From contig BBBM01000008.1 of assembly GCA_001311565.1 (NCBI GenBank), positions 1 to 64,000 of the forward strand: 64,000 nt of DNA. Direction: 5' to 3'. The DNA is from Desulfothermus okinawensis JCM 13304. Its GTDB lineage: Bacteria > Desulfobacterota > Desulfovibrionia > Desulfovibrionales > Desulfothermaceae. The position numbers were made by a program, and so were the translations under genes. Of this stretch, positions 1 to 9,927 are shown piece by piece (within the stretch, counting starts at the first letter, position 1; each line of letters begins with the position of its first letter). The notes beneath the pieces were generated by a model. It saw nothing but the letters and a program-made list of their open reading frames with translations. It did no database searches and was not told the origin of the DNA.

Positions 1-1848
1 ATTTATTAGCCTGTCTTCTCCATATAAATTTTTTTTCTCCATCCATTGCTTCTGTAACCCCGTCAGTATATAGGAACAATTGATCTCCAGGTAAAAGTCT
101 TAAAGAAAAGGTCTCATAATCCATTCCCTCCATTGCACCTATAACAGGTCCACTGATTTCTTTTAAAAAAATATGGTTTTTTTATTTACAGGTATATGAA
201 TAACAGGATTATGACCTGCGTTAACATACTGGATTTGTCCAGTATCTAAATTTAATATGCCTGCAAATAGGGTAACAAACATGTTATTTGGATTATTTTG
301 GCATAATTCATTGTTAATAGAGGTTATAACTTTTCCTATATCAGGTTGTGACATTGCACTGTTTTTTTAGGAGGGTCATGGTCATGGCCATGAAGAATGC
401 TGCTGGTACCCCCTTATCTGATACATCTCCAACTGCAAAGCAGAATCTCTTTTTGTCTATAAAAAAAATAATGGAAAAGATCTCCTCCAACTTCTCGAGC
501 AGGTTGTAAGTATGCATAAAAGTCAATATTTGAAAATGGTGGTTTTGGTTCAAATGGTGGCAGGATGCCCATTTGAATCTCCCGGGCAATCCTAAGTTCA
601 CTCTCCAGCCTTTCTTGTTGCGCGGTTAGGTTTAGCAATGTAGTTACATTTTTTTTCTAATTTGTCCTGCATTTCTAAAAATGATGAAGTTAGTGCACCT
701 ACTTCATCCCTTCTGTGAACATCTTTTTTTAAAGTCTTCTTCAATATTGAGACTTCCTTTTGAAAAATCGTGTTCTGCCACCATTGCAGTAAGGTGTGTA
801 AGACGTTTTAGGGGGGCTATTGTTCTTGTTATTATTAAAAGGACTATTAATAAGCTGGCAAAAAATATAGATATTACTACCATTGCTTGTATCTTTATTA
901 ATTTAATTCCAGGCATTAATATATCTTTTTCAGGGATTACAGATCCTATATACCATTTTAATGGACGAAAATACCTGATTGAAGTGATATATCTTTCTCC
1001 GTTTACATCAAAATAAAAGTTGGCAGGTTCGTAGCTTTCCTTTTTAGAAAGATAAGTTACAATTTGGGGTTTTATTTTAAATTTAAATTTTGTACCTATT
1101 GAACTGGAATTTAATGTGGGAAAGATTGTTGCGAAATTATCGGAACTTAGTATAAATAAATATCCAGAAGTTGCTATTTTAATCTTGTCCATGCTCTGTT
1201 GAATTATATTTACCATATTGTTTTTTTTCTTTTTCTATTTCATCCTGTAAACCTTGAATACCCATAAAACTTGCGACTACAAATTCTTTATGATAAGTTT
1301 TTAAATATCCTATAATCATTTTGGTTTTATATTTGAATATAATAAACTCACTTTTATGGGATTTTAATATATTACTTATCACATTTTTTTAGTGACCTTC
1401 CCTTAAGATCATGTAGAGTTAATAAAAAATCTAAACTTTATATTATGATTACTATTGAAGATAATTTTATCTTTTTTTTAAGATTATATGAAATGTAAAA
1501 TATGAATTAAAAATCTTATATCTTGAAATAAATTTATTAAGATAAGTTTTATTCAGATTGTTTTTATTATGATTAATATATATTGCTATTTCGTTATTGA
1601 TAAATTTTAAAAAATTTTTGGTATTTATAATATCCTTTATTTTTGAATATAATAGATTTTTATACATGTTATCTATATTTAATTGTACTAGATATAAAAC
1701 ATTTTCTACTTGTTGATTGCTTAGTTTTCTTGTAGATTTATTGATTATATCAGAGGTTATGTAGATAATAGCCAATGCCATTATGAAAAATAAAGAAAGT
1801 AGAGGTAGGATGAGTTTCCATTTTAAGGAAATAATTTTTTTTCTTCAT
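1..1848 (-). CDS. SpoIIE/RsbU-type PP2C phosphatase with sensor and HAMP domains (3' end cut by window)
   Basis: Membrane-bound serine phosphatase that would dephosphorylate a STAS antagonist in a partner-switching pathway. Seen in order from the start at 1848: a transmembrane helix (about residues 8-30), an extracytoplasmic sensor region, a second transmembrane helix (near 830-900), a HAMP linker, a coiled-coil region ([20 protein letters not shown]) and a PP2C/SpoIIE domain with REVGGD and [12 protein letters not shown] metal-binding motifs and VNAGHNP. The C-terminus runs off the window start. The start ATG is followed by an eight-A run; one A fewer joins it to the helix. Further slips lie near 1395, 1220, 725, 650, 470, 360 and 170. 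The next genes, divergent on the plus strand, encode the matching STAS and kinase proteins. The sensor subtype is not certain. Confidence 0.85.
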
Positions 1849-1977
1849 TTATTTCTAACCTTGAAAATATTGAGATAGTTATTTAAAAAGGATATGATAA
1901 AATTTTGTTATAGGATATAAAAAAATTATATTTAAAATCAACTTTAGATTTTTGTGTTAATTAAAGGGAGGTTTTAT

Positions 1978-2316
1978 ATGGAGCTTCAAAGGGTGGAAAA
2001 GGAGGGTTTTATTATAGTTATGGTAAATGGAAGGTTAGATGCCAATACTGCATCAAAATATGAATCAGAATGTTTATCTTATTTAGATAATGGAGATGAT
2101 AAGGTGATTGTGGATTTACACGGGCTCGAGTACATTAGTTCAGCAGGGTTAAGAAGCATTTTAACTATAGGAAAAAAAATTAAATCCATTGGTGGGAAAT
2201 ATGTATTTTGTAACCTTCAACCAATGGTTGCAAAAGTATTTAAGATTTCAGGTTTTAACTCTATATTTCCTGTTTATGAAACCCTGGAGGATGCAATTGA
2301 AGAAGTTAAAGGGTAA
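1978..2316 (+). CDS. STAS-domain anti-sigma factor antagonist
   Basis: Small cytoplasmic protein of 112 residues, the usual length for a SpoIIAA/RsbV-like antagonist. The STAS signature is clear: DLHGLEYISSAGLRSIL, where one of the two serines is the expected phosphorylation site. A strong ribosome binding site (AAAGGGAGG) lies just before the ATG at 1978, so I prefer this start over an in-frame ATG eight codons upstream. The frame is open, which is unusual here. It overlaps the start of the anti-sigma kinase by 20 bases and is divergent from a SpoIIE-type phosphatase, so the three genes form a phosphorylation-controlled partner switch. The downstream target (a sigma factor or another output) is not in the window. 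Confidence 0.9.
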   Translation: MELQRVEKEGFIIVMVNGRLDANTASKYESECLSYLDNGDDKVIVDLHGLEYISSAGLRSILTIGKKIKSIGGKYVFCNLQPMVAKVFKISGFNSIFPVYETLEDAIEEVKG

Positions 2317-2770
2317 AAAGAAGGTAGAAGGGTCTTTTTTTATGTGAAGCAGATTATTCAAAGGTATCTCTGATAAATAAAGAAATTTTAGAAAGATTAA
2401 AAGACCAATGGAGTAAATAAGAATGACTTAGACAACATAGGTCTTATTTTAGAAGAGATCACTTTAAATATATGTAAATATGCCTATCCTGGAGATAGGA
2501 TTGGAACCATTGAAATTAATTTTTCTATTGTAAAAAAATTATCTTATCCTGATTTTTAAGGACAAGGGTAAGCAATTTAATCCTCTTGAATACAACTTGT
2601 CTAAGCCCATAGATAAGAATTCTTCTCTTGATGAACTTCGTCCAGGGGGACTTGGAATATATCTTGTAAAAGAGATGTCCCACCGTTTATCTTATGTTTA
2701 TAAGGATTCCACCAATATATTAACAGTAATATTTAAACTAAGTGGAAATTTTTTTTCTATAAATTTTTAA
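2297..2770 (+). CDS. Anti-sigma regulatory factor, HATPase (RsbW/SpoIIAB-like serine kinase)
   Basis: GHKL-type ATPase expected to phosphorylate the STAS protein encoded just upstream. The reading LILEEITLNICKYAYPGD gives the N-box (E and N), FKDKGKQFNP the G1-like box and RPGGLGIYLVKEM the G2 box. Start chosen as TTG at 2297 because GGAGG lies six bases upstream, inside the end of the STAS gene; this overlap implies translational coupling. Slips near 2340 (seven-T run), 2420 and 2555 must be bridged to read the whole protein, which would have about 157 residues, normal for the family. The exact N-terminus is less sure than the catalytic part. Confidence 0.75.
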
Positions 2771-2775
2771 TCTGG

Positions 2776-2946
2776 GTTTATCAAAATAGATAAACTGGGG
2801 TTAAAAATCCCCGTGTGGGTACTTAGATTTCGTCCCTGGGCATAAAATAAAAAAGCCAGCTAGTTAACCTGGCTTTTTTAAAGGTGATTTTTTTGTAGGA
2901 ATTTTTTTATTAGCCCGAGTTTATCAAAATGATAAACATCGGGCTA
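2776..2946. repeat. Two copies of a GTTTATC-GATAAAC hairpin flanking the terminator
   Basis: The stem GTTTATC / GATAAAC occurs at 2776-2795 and again inside a longer hairpin at 2911-2946 (TAGCCCGA plus GTTTATC, one bulged base, loop AAAAT). A GGGG-N8-CCCC hairpin is at 2797-2812. They share the convergent intergenic space with the terminator; the copies lack a U tract, so they may be mRNA-end stabilisers rather than terminators. Confidence 0.55.
2849..2879. terminator. Bidirectional rho-independent terminator
   Basis: Perfect 11-bp stem AAAAAAGCCAG / CTGGCTTTTTT with a 9-base loop, so it ends in a U run on both strands. It lies between the convergent anti-sigma kinase and thiolase genes. Confidence 0.85.
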
Positions 2947-2970
2947 ACTAAGTTAGATTAAAGGATTTTT

Positions 2971-4142
2971 TTATACCTTTTCAAATACTCCAGCTGCACC
3001 CATGCCACCACCAATACACATGGACACGATACCATATTTGACGTCTCTTCTGTGCATCTCATGTAGCAAGGTTGCTGTTAGCTTTGCACCTGTACATCCA
3101 AGTGGGTGACCAAGTGCTATTGCACCACCATTTACATTCACAATCTCAGGATTGAGTCCCACTTCTCTAATGCAGTAGATTGCCTGTGATGCAAAGGCTT
3201 CATTTAATTCAACGAGACCAATATCATCTAATTTAAGTCCAGTTTTTTTCTAAAACTCCCGGTATGGCACGAGATGGTCCAATTCCCATGAGCTCAGGTG
3301 GAACTCCTTTTACATCATAGCCAACAAACCTTGCCATGGGCTCTTTACCTATCTTTTTTTAGAAAATCCTCAGACACAACCATGCAAAGTGCTGCGCCAT
3401 CTGTCATCTGGGACGAATTTCCTGCAGTAACAGATCCGCCAGCCTGAATGGAGATTTTAGTTTTGCCATTTTCTCCAGGGTAGTATCAGCTTGGGCCATC
3501 GTCTATGTCAACTATCTCTTCGGTTTTTATGAGCTCATCACCAACTACTTTTGTCCTGGTGACTTTAACGGGAATTATTTCCTCCTTGAATTTACCTTCT
3601 TTTATAGCCTTAACTGCCTTCATATTGCTTTCATAACCAAATTGATCCTGCTCTTCCCTGGTAATGTTGAATTTTTCAGCAACAAGTTCTGCGGTAATAC
3701 CCATTGATGCATAGGATTCTGGCCAGTCCAATACAAGATCAGGATTGGCACTGAGAATGTGACCTCCCATGGGTACCTTGGTCATTGATTCAACACCACC
3801 TGCAATTATGCAGTCAGCAAATCCAGCCATGACCCTTTCTGCTGCCATGGCTATGGTCTGCAGGCCAGAAGAACAGAACCTATTTACAGTGACTCCAGGA
3901 ACAGTATGTGGTAGACCTGCACCAAGAACGATCATTCTGCCCACGTTCATTCCCTGTTCTGCTTCAGGGAATGAACAACCAACAATTACATCTTCAATGA
4001 GTTCATGTTCCACACCTGTTTTTTCTAAAAGTCCCTTTAAACAAACAATACCCAGATAGTCAGGCCTTACATTAGCAAATTTGCCCCTTTTTGCCTTACA
4101 TCCAGGTGTTCTAACTGCCTTTAATATATATGCTGCTCTCAT
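2971..4142 (-). CDS. fadA: Acetyl-CoA acyltransferase (thiolase)
   Basis: Catalyses the last step of beta-oxidation, thiolytic cleavage of 3-ketoacyl-CoA. About 390 residues, the family length. Visible motifs: active-site nucleophile in [13 protein letters not shown] (about residue 90), the catalytic His in [15 protein letters not shown], and the second catalytic Cys in [10 protein letters not shown] near the C-terminus. Slips near 3485, 3360 and 3250 interrupt the middle. The gene starts 40 bases after the FadN-type gene, so the pair is one operon on the minus strand, likely under the palindrome at 6642. It could act in the biosynthetic direction (acetoacetyl-CoA synthase), but the FadN neighbour argues for fatty-acid degradation. 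Confidence 0.92.
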
Positions 4143-4181
4143 AGATATCCTCCATAAATGGTTTATATAACAAAAATTAAA

Positions 4182-6558
4182 TTAGTTTCTAAGCGGTCTA
4201 TTGGTAGTTAACATGTGTTTGATCCTTTCCTGTGTTTTTTTTCTTGTTTGCATAGCTCAACAAAGGTCTCTCTTTCCAGTCTAAGTACATATTCTTCAGT
4301 AATCAATGTTCCAGGATCAACGTCTCCACCACAAATCACATCAGCAATCATAGAAGCCATTTTGTATTCATATTCAGTTATAAAATTTCCCATTTTCATA
4401 TTCCACAGTTGGCTCTTAATTGTTGCTGCAATATCCCTACCAGGGGCCTTAAATGGCATAGGGGTCTTGGTCTATAGGTCTTTGCTAGGGTAAGTACCAT
4501 CTGTTTAGCGTTTCCAATTAGACTGTCAATATCCATTGTGATCTGATCGCCCTGTCTCATATATCCCAGTTTAAATGCCTCTGCAGCGCCCATGGATACC
4601 TTGGCCATAGCAATGTTTTGGAAGTATTTAACGATTATATTTTGTACATTTACCCCCAGTTTTTCTGCCTCTTCTACTGCCCTAACACAGAGTTCCTTTG
4701 TTCCACCTCCTGCTGGAAGCAGACCAACGCCAACTTCTACTAGTCCCATATAGGTCTCAATATGGGCACAAATGGCGTCAGAGTGGAGGCAATATTCGCA
4801 TCCGCCACCTAAGGTCATCTGAAATGGTGCTGCAACAACTGGTACTGCAGCGTATTTTAAGGCCATTGTGGCAGATTGAAATTTTTTTGACACCAGCTTC
4901 GATTTGGTCAAAGGCCTTTTGCTCAATGGCCACTGCCACCATAAATAGGTTTGCACCAACAGAGAATCTCTCTCCCTGATTCCCAACTACAAGGCCAACT
5001 CCCTGATTTTCAGCAATATCGACTGCCTTAAAGGTCATATCCAACATATCATCACTGATTGAGTTTTGGGGGGAGTGGAATTCAAGGCAAAATACTCCAT
5101 CGCCAATATCAACAATAGATGCGTTGTCATTGGATGCCACAATCTTTTTCTCGTCGGTCTTAATAAGGGCAAGGTTGATGGTGCCTTCTCTGGTTGGAAC
5201 TTCTTTGTATTTATTGTTTATAATATCGTAATAGTATTTTTTCCCATTTTCTATCTTGTAAAAACTTTTAATGGATTTTAGTTTTTCAGGTACATTGATT
5301 CCTTCTTTTTCTGCCCTTTCCACAAAGTAATCTATTCCAATTGCATCAAAGGTTTCAAATGGCCCAAGTTCCCAGTTGTATCCCCATTTCATTGCATTAT
5401 CCACATTGACCACATCGTCAGCTATCTCTGGAATACGTTTAAAGGAATAGAGTAGGGTATCCCTCAAGATCCTCCATGCAAACTCAGCAGCCTTGTCTTG
5501 TCCCTGAATTAGAGCCTTTATCCTCTCTCCAGTGGTCTTGGCCATTTTTGCCAGCTTGATTGAGTCAAATTTGGGCTTGGTAACTGGCTTATACTCTCCA
5601 GCTTCGTAATCCCAGTAAAATTTTTGCTTTCCTTCCCTTTTATAGAAACCCTGCTTGGTCTTTCTCCCGAGCTGTTTATTTTCAACCATCTTTAGGATGA
5701 ATTCAGGCATCTTGAATGCTTCTCTCTCGTCGTCATCAACCAAAAGCTCATAAGAGTTATTTGCAACGTGTACCATTGTATCTAAACCAACTAAATCAGT
5801 GGTACCAAAGGCTGCACTTTTGGGACGCCCTGTGGGCCTTCCAGTAATTGCGTCAACCTCTTCCACAGTAAGCCCCATATCCAACATGTGATGGATACAC
5901 TTCATTATGGAGTATACACCAATTCTGTTACCAATAAAATTTGGGGTGTCTTTACAAAATACAATACCTTTGCCCAATCTCTGGTTGATGAAATCAGCCA
6001 TAAAATCCACTACTTTTGGATCGCACTCATTGCACCCCACAATCTCCATGAGCCTCATATATCTCGGTGGGTTAAAAAAAGTGGGTGACTAGAAATCTCT
6101 TTTTCACATCATCGGGCATCACAGTTGCCATCTCATTTACTGATAAACCACTAGTATTTGTTGAAAGGATTGCATCTTCCTTTAAGTGGGTAACTACCTT
6201 TTTGAACAAGCTTTTTTTTAATGTCCATGTTTTCAACAACAACTTCAATTACCCAGTCACAGTCCTTTAACTTGTCCAGATGATCCTCAAAATTGCCTGT
6301 TTCTATTAATTTTGCGTATTCTGGCAAAAGAAAAGGAGCTGGCTTCATTTTTAGGAGATTTTTGAGGGCAGTATTGGCTATCTTGTTTCTGACTTCAGGA
6401 CTTTCCAATGTTAGCCCCTTGGCCTTTTCCTCTTCAGTTAGTTCCCTTGGCACAATGTCCAGTAAAACCACTCTAACTCCTGCATTGGCAAGGTGAGCTG
6501 CAATGGTTGCACCCATTACACCTGCACCTAATACAGCTGCTCGTTTTATCCTTTTCAT
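4182..6558 (-). CDS. fadN: FadN-type 3-hydroxyacyl-CoA dehydrogenase / enoyl-CoA hydratase
   Basis: Two-domain beta-oxidation enzyme: hydration of enoyl-CoA and NAD-dependent oxidation of 3-hydroxyacyl-CoA. The dehydrogenase is N-terminal (AAVLGAGVMGATIAAHLANA, Rossmann motif at residues 8-27; CKDTPNFIGNRIGVY) and the hydratase C-terminal (QMTLGGGCEY, VGVGLLPAGGGTKEL). This order and the length of about 790 residues match Bacillus-type FadN rather than FadB/FadJ, where the hydratase comes first. Reading through the A run near 4240 gives the family's typical ending (TQERIKHMLTTNRPLRN), so the stop is at 4182. Other slips are near 6215, 6085, 4890 and 4470. Start has a good ribosome binding site (GGGAGG). 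Followed by the thiolase. Confidence 0.92.
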
Positions 6559-6619
6559 AACATACCTCCCATATAAATTAAAATTAAAAACTTTCCCTCA
6601 ACCCGTGTAACTTTTTAGG

Positions 6620-6633
6620 TTACTGACCAGTAA
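6620..6633. promoter_or_regulatory. Second inverted repeat in fadN leader
   Basis: TTACTG-AC-CAGTAA, a perfect 6-bp dyad with a 2-base spacer, 8 bases downstream of the FadR-like palindrome in the fadN direction. Likely a protein-binding site, possibly a second TetR-family operator. Confidence 0.4.
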
Positions 6634-6641
6634 ATAACTAT

Positions 6642-6659
6642 TGAATGAATATTCATTCA
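6642..6659. promoter_or_regulatory. FadR/TetR-type operator palindrome
   Basis: Perfect 18-bp palindrome TGAATGAATATTCATTCA. It fits the known FadR (TetR family) box of Bacillus, TGAATGA-N4-TCATTCA, and lies just downstream of the predicted fadN promoter -10 element, the right place for repression relieved by acyl-CoA. No tetR-family gene is in the window. Confidence 0.7.
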
Positions 6660-6661
6660 CC

Positions 6662-6691
6662 CTACTAGCAGAAACTAAATTTTTATGTCAA
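6662..6691 (-). promoter_or_regulatory. Predicted sigma70-type promoter of fadN-fadA
   Basis: Minus strand TTGACA at 6691-6686 and a TAGTAG-like -10 after 18 bases (or CTAGTA after 17). The -10 is weak but sits directly next to the FadR-like operator. Confidence 0.45.
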
Positions 6692-6816
6692 GAAAGAAAT
6701 AAAAAAAATAAATTTACAGGAAAACAGAAGATTTTGCACTATGCTAGTATTTGATCTATCTTATTTTCTTGTTCAACACACATTATCAAACCAATATAAA
6801 AAAATATGGCTCCCAA

Positions 6817-6845
6817 TTGACAAAGTTTAACTAACCTTATATAGA
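6817..6845 (+). promoter_or_regulatory. Predicted sigma70-type promoter of the HdrD-like gene
   Basis: TTGACA, 17-base spacer, TATAGA. The ATG follows about 67 bases downstream with AAGGAGG before it. The 354-base region 6559-6912 holds no gene, only the two divergent promoters and operators. Confidence 0.6.
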
Positions 6846-6912
6846 TGCTAATCAAAAGAATTTGTATAGAAATTTGAGTAGCCCTTTAAATGGAGTATGT
6901 AAGGAGGAAATT

Positions 6913-8216
6913 ATGTCTCAAAATGCCTTAAAAATAGGCAGAGAAGAGAAAAAGACCACCTTTATGCAAAAGGTTATGGAGATTTTGCCTGAAGGTGGGA
7001 ATTTAAACCTCTGCCTAACATGTGGAGCATGTTCCTCTGGGTGTCCAGCATCAGGAATAGACGGTATGGACCCAGAAAATTTTTGAGGATGGCAGCCTTG
7101 GGATTGGATGAAGAGGTAACAAAATCTGGTTGGGTCTGGTGTTGCACCCAGTGTAGACGTTGTGTTCATGCCTGTCCAATGAATATAGATATACCAAGAT
7201 TGGTATATTATGCTAGGCAGTCCTGGCCAAGGGAGGAGAGGCCCAAGGGCATTCGGGCATCGTGTGATGTAGCATTGAATAATCCTGGAAACAGTGCAAT
7301 GGGGGCTGGTTCAGAGGACTTTAAGTTTGTTGTGGAAGATGTTCTTGAGGAAGTGAGGGAGACCCAACCCCGTTTTAAGGATATGGAAGCACCCATTGAT
7401 AAAGAGGGGGCATATTATTTTCTAAATCAAAATTCCAGGGAACCAGTAACAGAGCCAGATGAGATGGTTCCTTTGTGGAAGATTTTACACATAGTTGGTG
7501 CAGATTGGACCTACAGTACCCAAGGTTGGGCAGCTGAAAACTATTGTATGTTTTTATCAGACGACGAAGCCTGGGAGAGGATCGTCAGGAACAAAGTGGA
7601 GGCTGTGGAAAAACTTGGGTGTAAGGTATGGCTAAACACCGAGTGAGGACACGAACTTTTTGCATTCCTGGAAGGAATACGCAAATTCAACATCAAAAGA
7701 AATTTTGAAGTAAAATCAATAGTTCAATTATACGCCCAGTGGATAAGGGAAGGAAAACTCCCTGTTTCTTCAGATTGGAACAAAGACCTTAAGGTAAAAT
7801 TTACAGTTCAAGATCCCTGCCAGCTTGTGAGAAAATCTTTTGGTGACCCAGTTGCAGAAGATTTACGTTTTGTAGTCAAGGCCTGTGTTGGTGAAGAAAA
7901 TTTTGTGGATATGTATCCCAATAAATCCAACAACTTCTGCTGCGGTGGTGGTGGTGGATTTTTGCAGGCAACTGGATTTCAGGATCAAAGACGTCAATAC
8001 GGGAAGATAAAGTTCAGGCAAATAATGGAAACAGGTGCCCAGTATTGCATAACTCCTTGCCATAATTGCCATTCCCAGATTCACGATTTAAGTGAATATT
8101 ATGAAGGTGGATTTCACGCAGTTCATCTTTGGACCATAATTTGTCTGTCTATGGGTTGTCTTGGTGAAAATGAGAGGGAATATTTGGGGGATGATTTAAG
8201 AGAACTTGGCCTTTAA
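6913..8216 (+). CDS. HdrD/DsrK-like iron-sulfur reductase, selenocysteine at UGA 7644-7646
   Basis: Cytoplasmic electron-transfer subunit of the HdrD/DsrK/GlpC family, about 434 residues. Two 4Fe-4S motifs are N-terminal (CLTCGACSSGCP, CTQCRRCVHACPMNID). The C-terminal part has a CCG-type cluster site: CQLVR, 39 residues, CCGGGGG, then TPCHNCHSQ. The conserved Glu-Cys-Gly-His of the family reads Glu-UGA-Gly-His (residue about 245); the frame stays open and homologous for 190 codons after the UGA, and a strong hairpin follows, so I read it as selenocysteine. A one-base slip near 7079 separates the first cluster motif from the rest. No transmembrane segment is seen, unlike archaeal HdrE partners. 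Divergent from the beta-oxidation genes and upstream of a two-component system; its partner may be the HdrA complex at 14.4 kb. Confidence 0.85.
7660..7684 (+). promoter_or_regulatory. Predicted bacterial SECIS element (HdrD-like gene)
   Basis: Begins 13 bases after the UGA: TTGC then ATTCC, loop TGGAA, GGAAT, two-base bulge AC, GCAA. Nine base pairs with a GG-containing apical loop about 22 bases from the UGA, within the usual range for SelB recognition. Confidence 0.7.
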
Positions 8217-8240
8217 ATATAGGTGTTAAGTCAATGGAGA

Positions 8241-8284
8241 AAAAAAGAAAGGGCTTGCTTAAAGCAAGCCCTTTCTTTTTTTTA
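8241..8284 (+). terminator. Rho-independent terminator of the HdrD-like gene
   Basis: Stem AAAGAAAGGGCTTGC / GCAAGCCCTTTCTTT, loop TTAAA, followed by a T run. Very stable and isolates this gene from the kinase gene. Confidence 0.9.
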
Positions 8285-8384
8285 GTTAACTTCTCAATTA
8301 TTATACCTTCTTGTATAACTTTGCCTTTAGTGTTATAGTGGTATAGACAGATTAGCTAACATTTTGTTTTATGGAGGTTTTGTC

Positions 8385-9927
8385 TTGAAAGATGGTATTA
8401 TTCGCATAGCCCTTATAGGAGGCGATGATTTTGCGTCAGAGGTTTTAGAGACCACTGTTAGGTATTATTCCAAGACCAAAAAAATTAAAGGCAAAAGTAC
8501 ATGCAGTGGCATGGCCAGATGAAAAAGCCCCAGCAATGAAACTTGCAAAGAGATTTAAAAGGAAGACATTTACAAAGATAGAAGACCTCTACAATCCCAG
8601 GGAATCCATAGATGTCATTATTGTATTGGTAGATGACCATGACCTTTTTAAGGAAATCCTTAAATCAAGACCTGTAAATATAAGAATAGTATCATATACA
8701 GTTTTCAGGCTCTTTTGGGATGCCATAAGTGCTGAGACAAGAAAAATAAAGACCCAGCTTGAGCAATTAAATGCAATTATCCACGGTATTGATGAAAACA
8801 TCCTGATAATTTCTCCAGATATGGAAGTTCAAGAGATAAATGATGTGTGCTTGAAAAAAATGGGATATTCTAGAGAAGAGGTTATTGGAAAAAAAGTGTT
8901 ATGAAATTTTTCAAAAGAGCAATAGAGAATGTCATTTTGATCAATTTGTGTGTCCAGTAAGGACAGCCCTGGAAACCAGAAAGAGTTGTAAGAGAATAAT
9001 GCCAAGAATAAACAGGGAGGGCAAAGTAGTATATCTTGAGATATCTCTATATCCCATATTTGATGAAAACAATACCTTGATCCATTTTGTGGAAATAAGT
9101 CGTGATGTTAGTGAACATATACATCAACACAGTGAGATATACAGGCAACTTGAGATGTTGTTGGAAAAAAACAAAAGAGGAACTTAAAGAAAGGGAAAGG
9201 GAACTTAGACATCAAGACAAGATGGCCTCCCTGGGGAAGTTGGCTGCATCTGTTGTTCACGAGATAAACAATCCTATTTCAGGAATATTAAATTTAGTAA
9301 TACTTATGAAGAGAATTATTGATGAAGGACCTGTTGAGGACAAGGAAATCAATATGTTTAGCAGAAATCTGAATTTGATGGAGTCTGAGATTAGACGAAT
9401 TAGCCGTATAACATCTAATCTCCTTACCTTTTCAAAGGGAAGAAGGAGTGAATTTAGTAGAATTAATGTAAATGATGTGATTAACGATGTATTATTTTTG
9501 TGTTCAAATGTGCTTAAGATAAACAAAGTGAAAATAAAAAGGGAACTACATCCAAACCTGCCAGTGATAGTGGCAGATGGAGAACAACTAAAACAGGTAT
9601 TGATAAATTTAATTTCAAATGCCATAGAGGCAATGGAAGGTCAGAAAGATAAAGAGATCTGTGTAAAGACAGAGGAAATGGGACAATTTGTAAAAATAAT
9701 GTTTGGGGACAATGGACCTGGTATACCAGAAGGGGTAAGAGATAAGATATTTGAGCCTTTCTTTACCACAAAAAAAGAAAGGTAAGGGAGTGGGACTTGG
9801 TCTATCTGTTGTATATGGCATTATAAAGAATCATTCTGGAACCATTGAAGTCAAAAATTTAAATGATAAAGGTACGTTATTTATCATCAAACTTCCAATT
9901 ACCCAGGCAGAGGAAAAGTATGGTTAA
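8385..9927 (+). CDS. PAS-containing sensor histidine kinase with a Rossmann-like N-terminal region
   Basis: Soluble two-component kinase of about 514 residues. Start is TTG at 8385, seven bases after GGAGG. Residues 1-110 begin with GIIRIALIGGDDFASEVLE and contain IDVIIVLVDDHDLFKEIL, which resembles a nucleotide-binding fold rather than a known sensor. A PAS domain follows (EINDVCLKKMGYSREEVIGK), then a coiled coil, HisKA with H-box SVVHEINNPISG, and HATPase with N-box LISNAIEAM, FGDNGPGIPEG and GVGLGLSVVYG. No transmembrane helices are visible, so the signal is probably cytoplasmic. Slips near 8480, 8897, 9172 and 9778. Overlaps the response regulator by 8 bases, so the two are a cognate pair. 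Confidence 0.88.
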
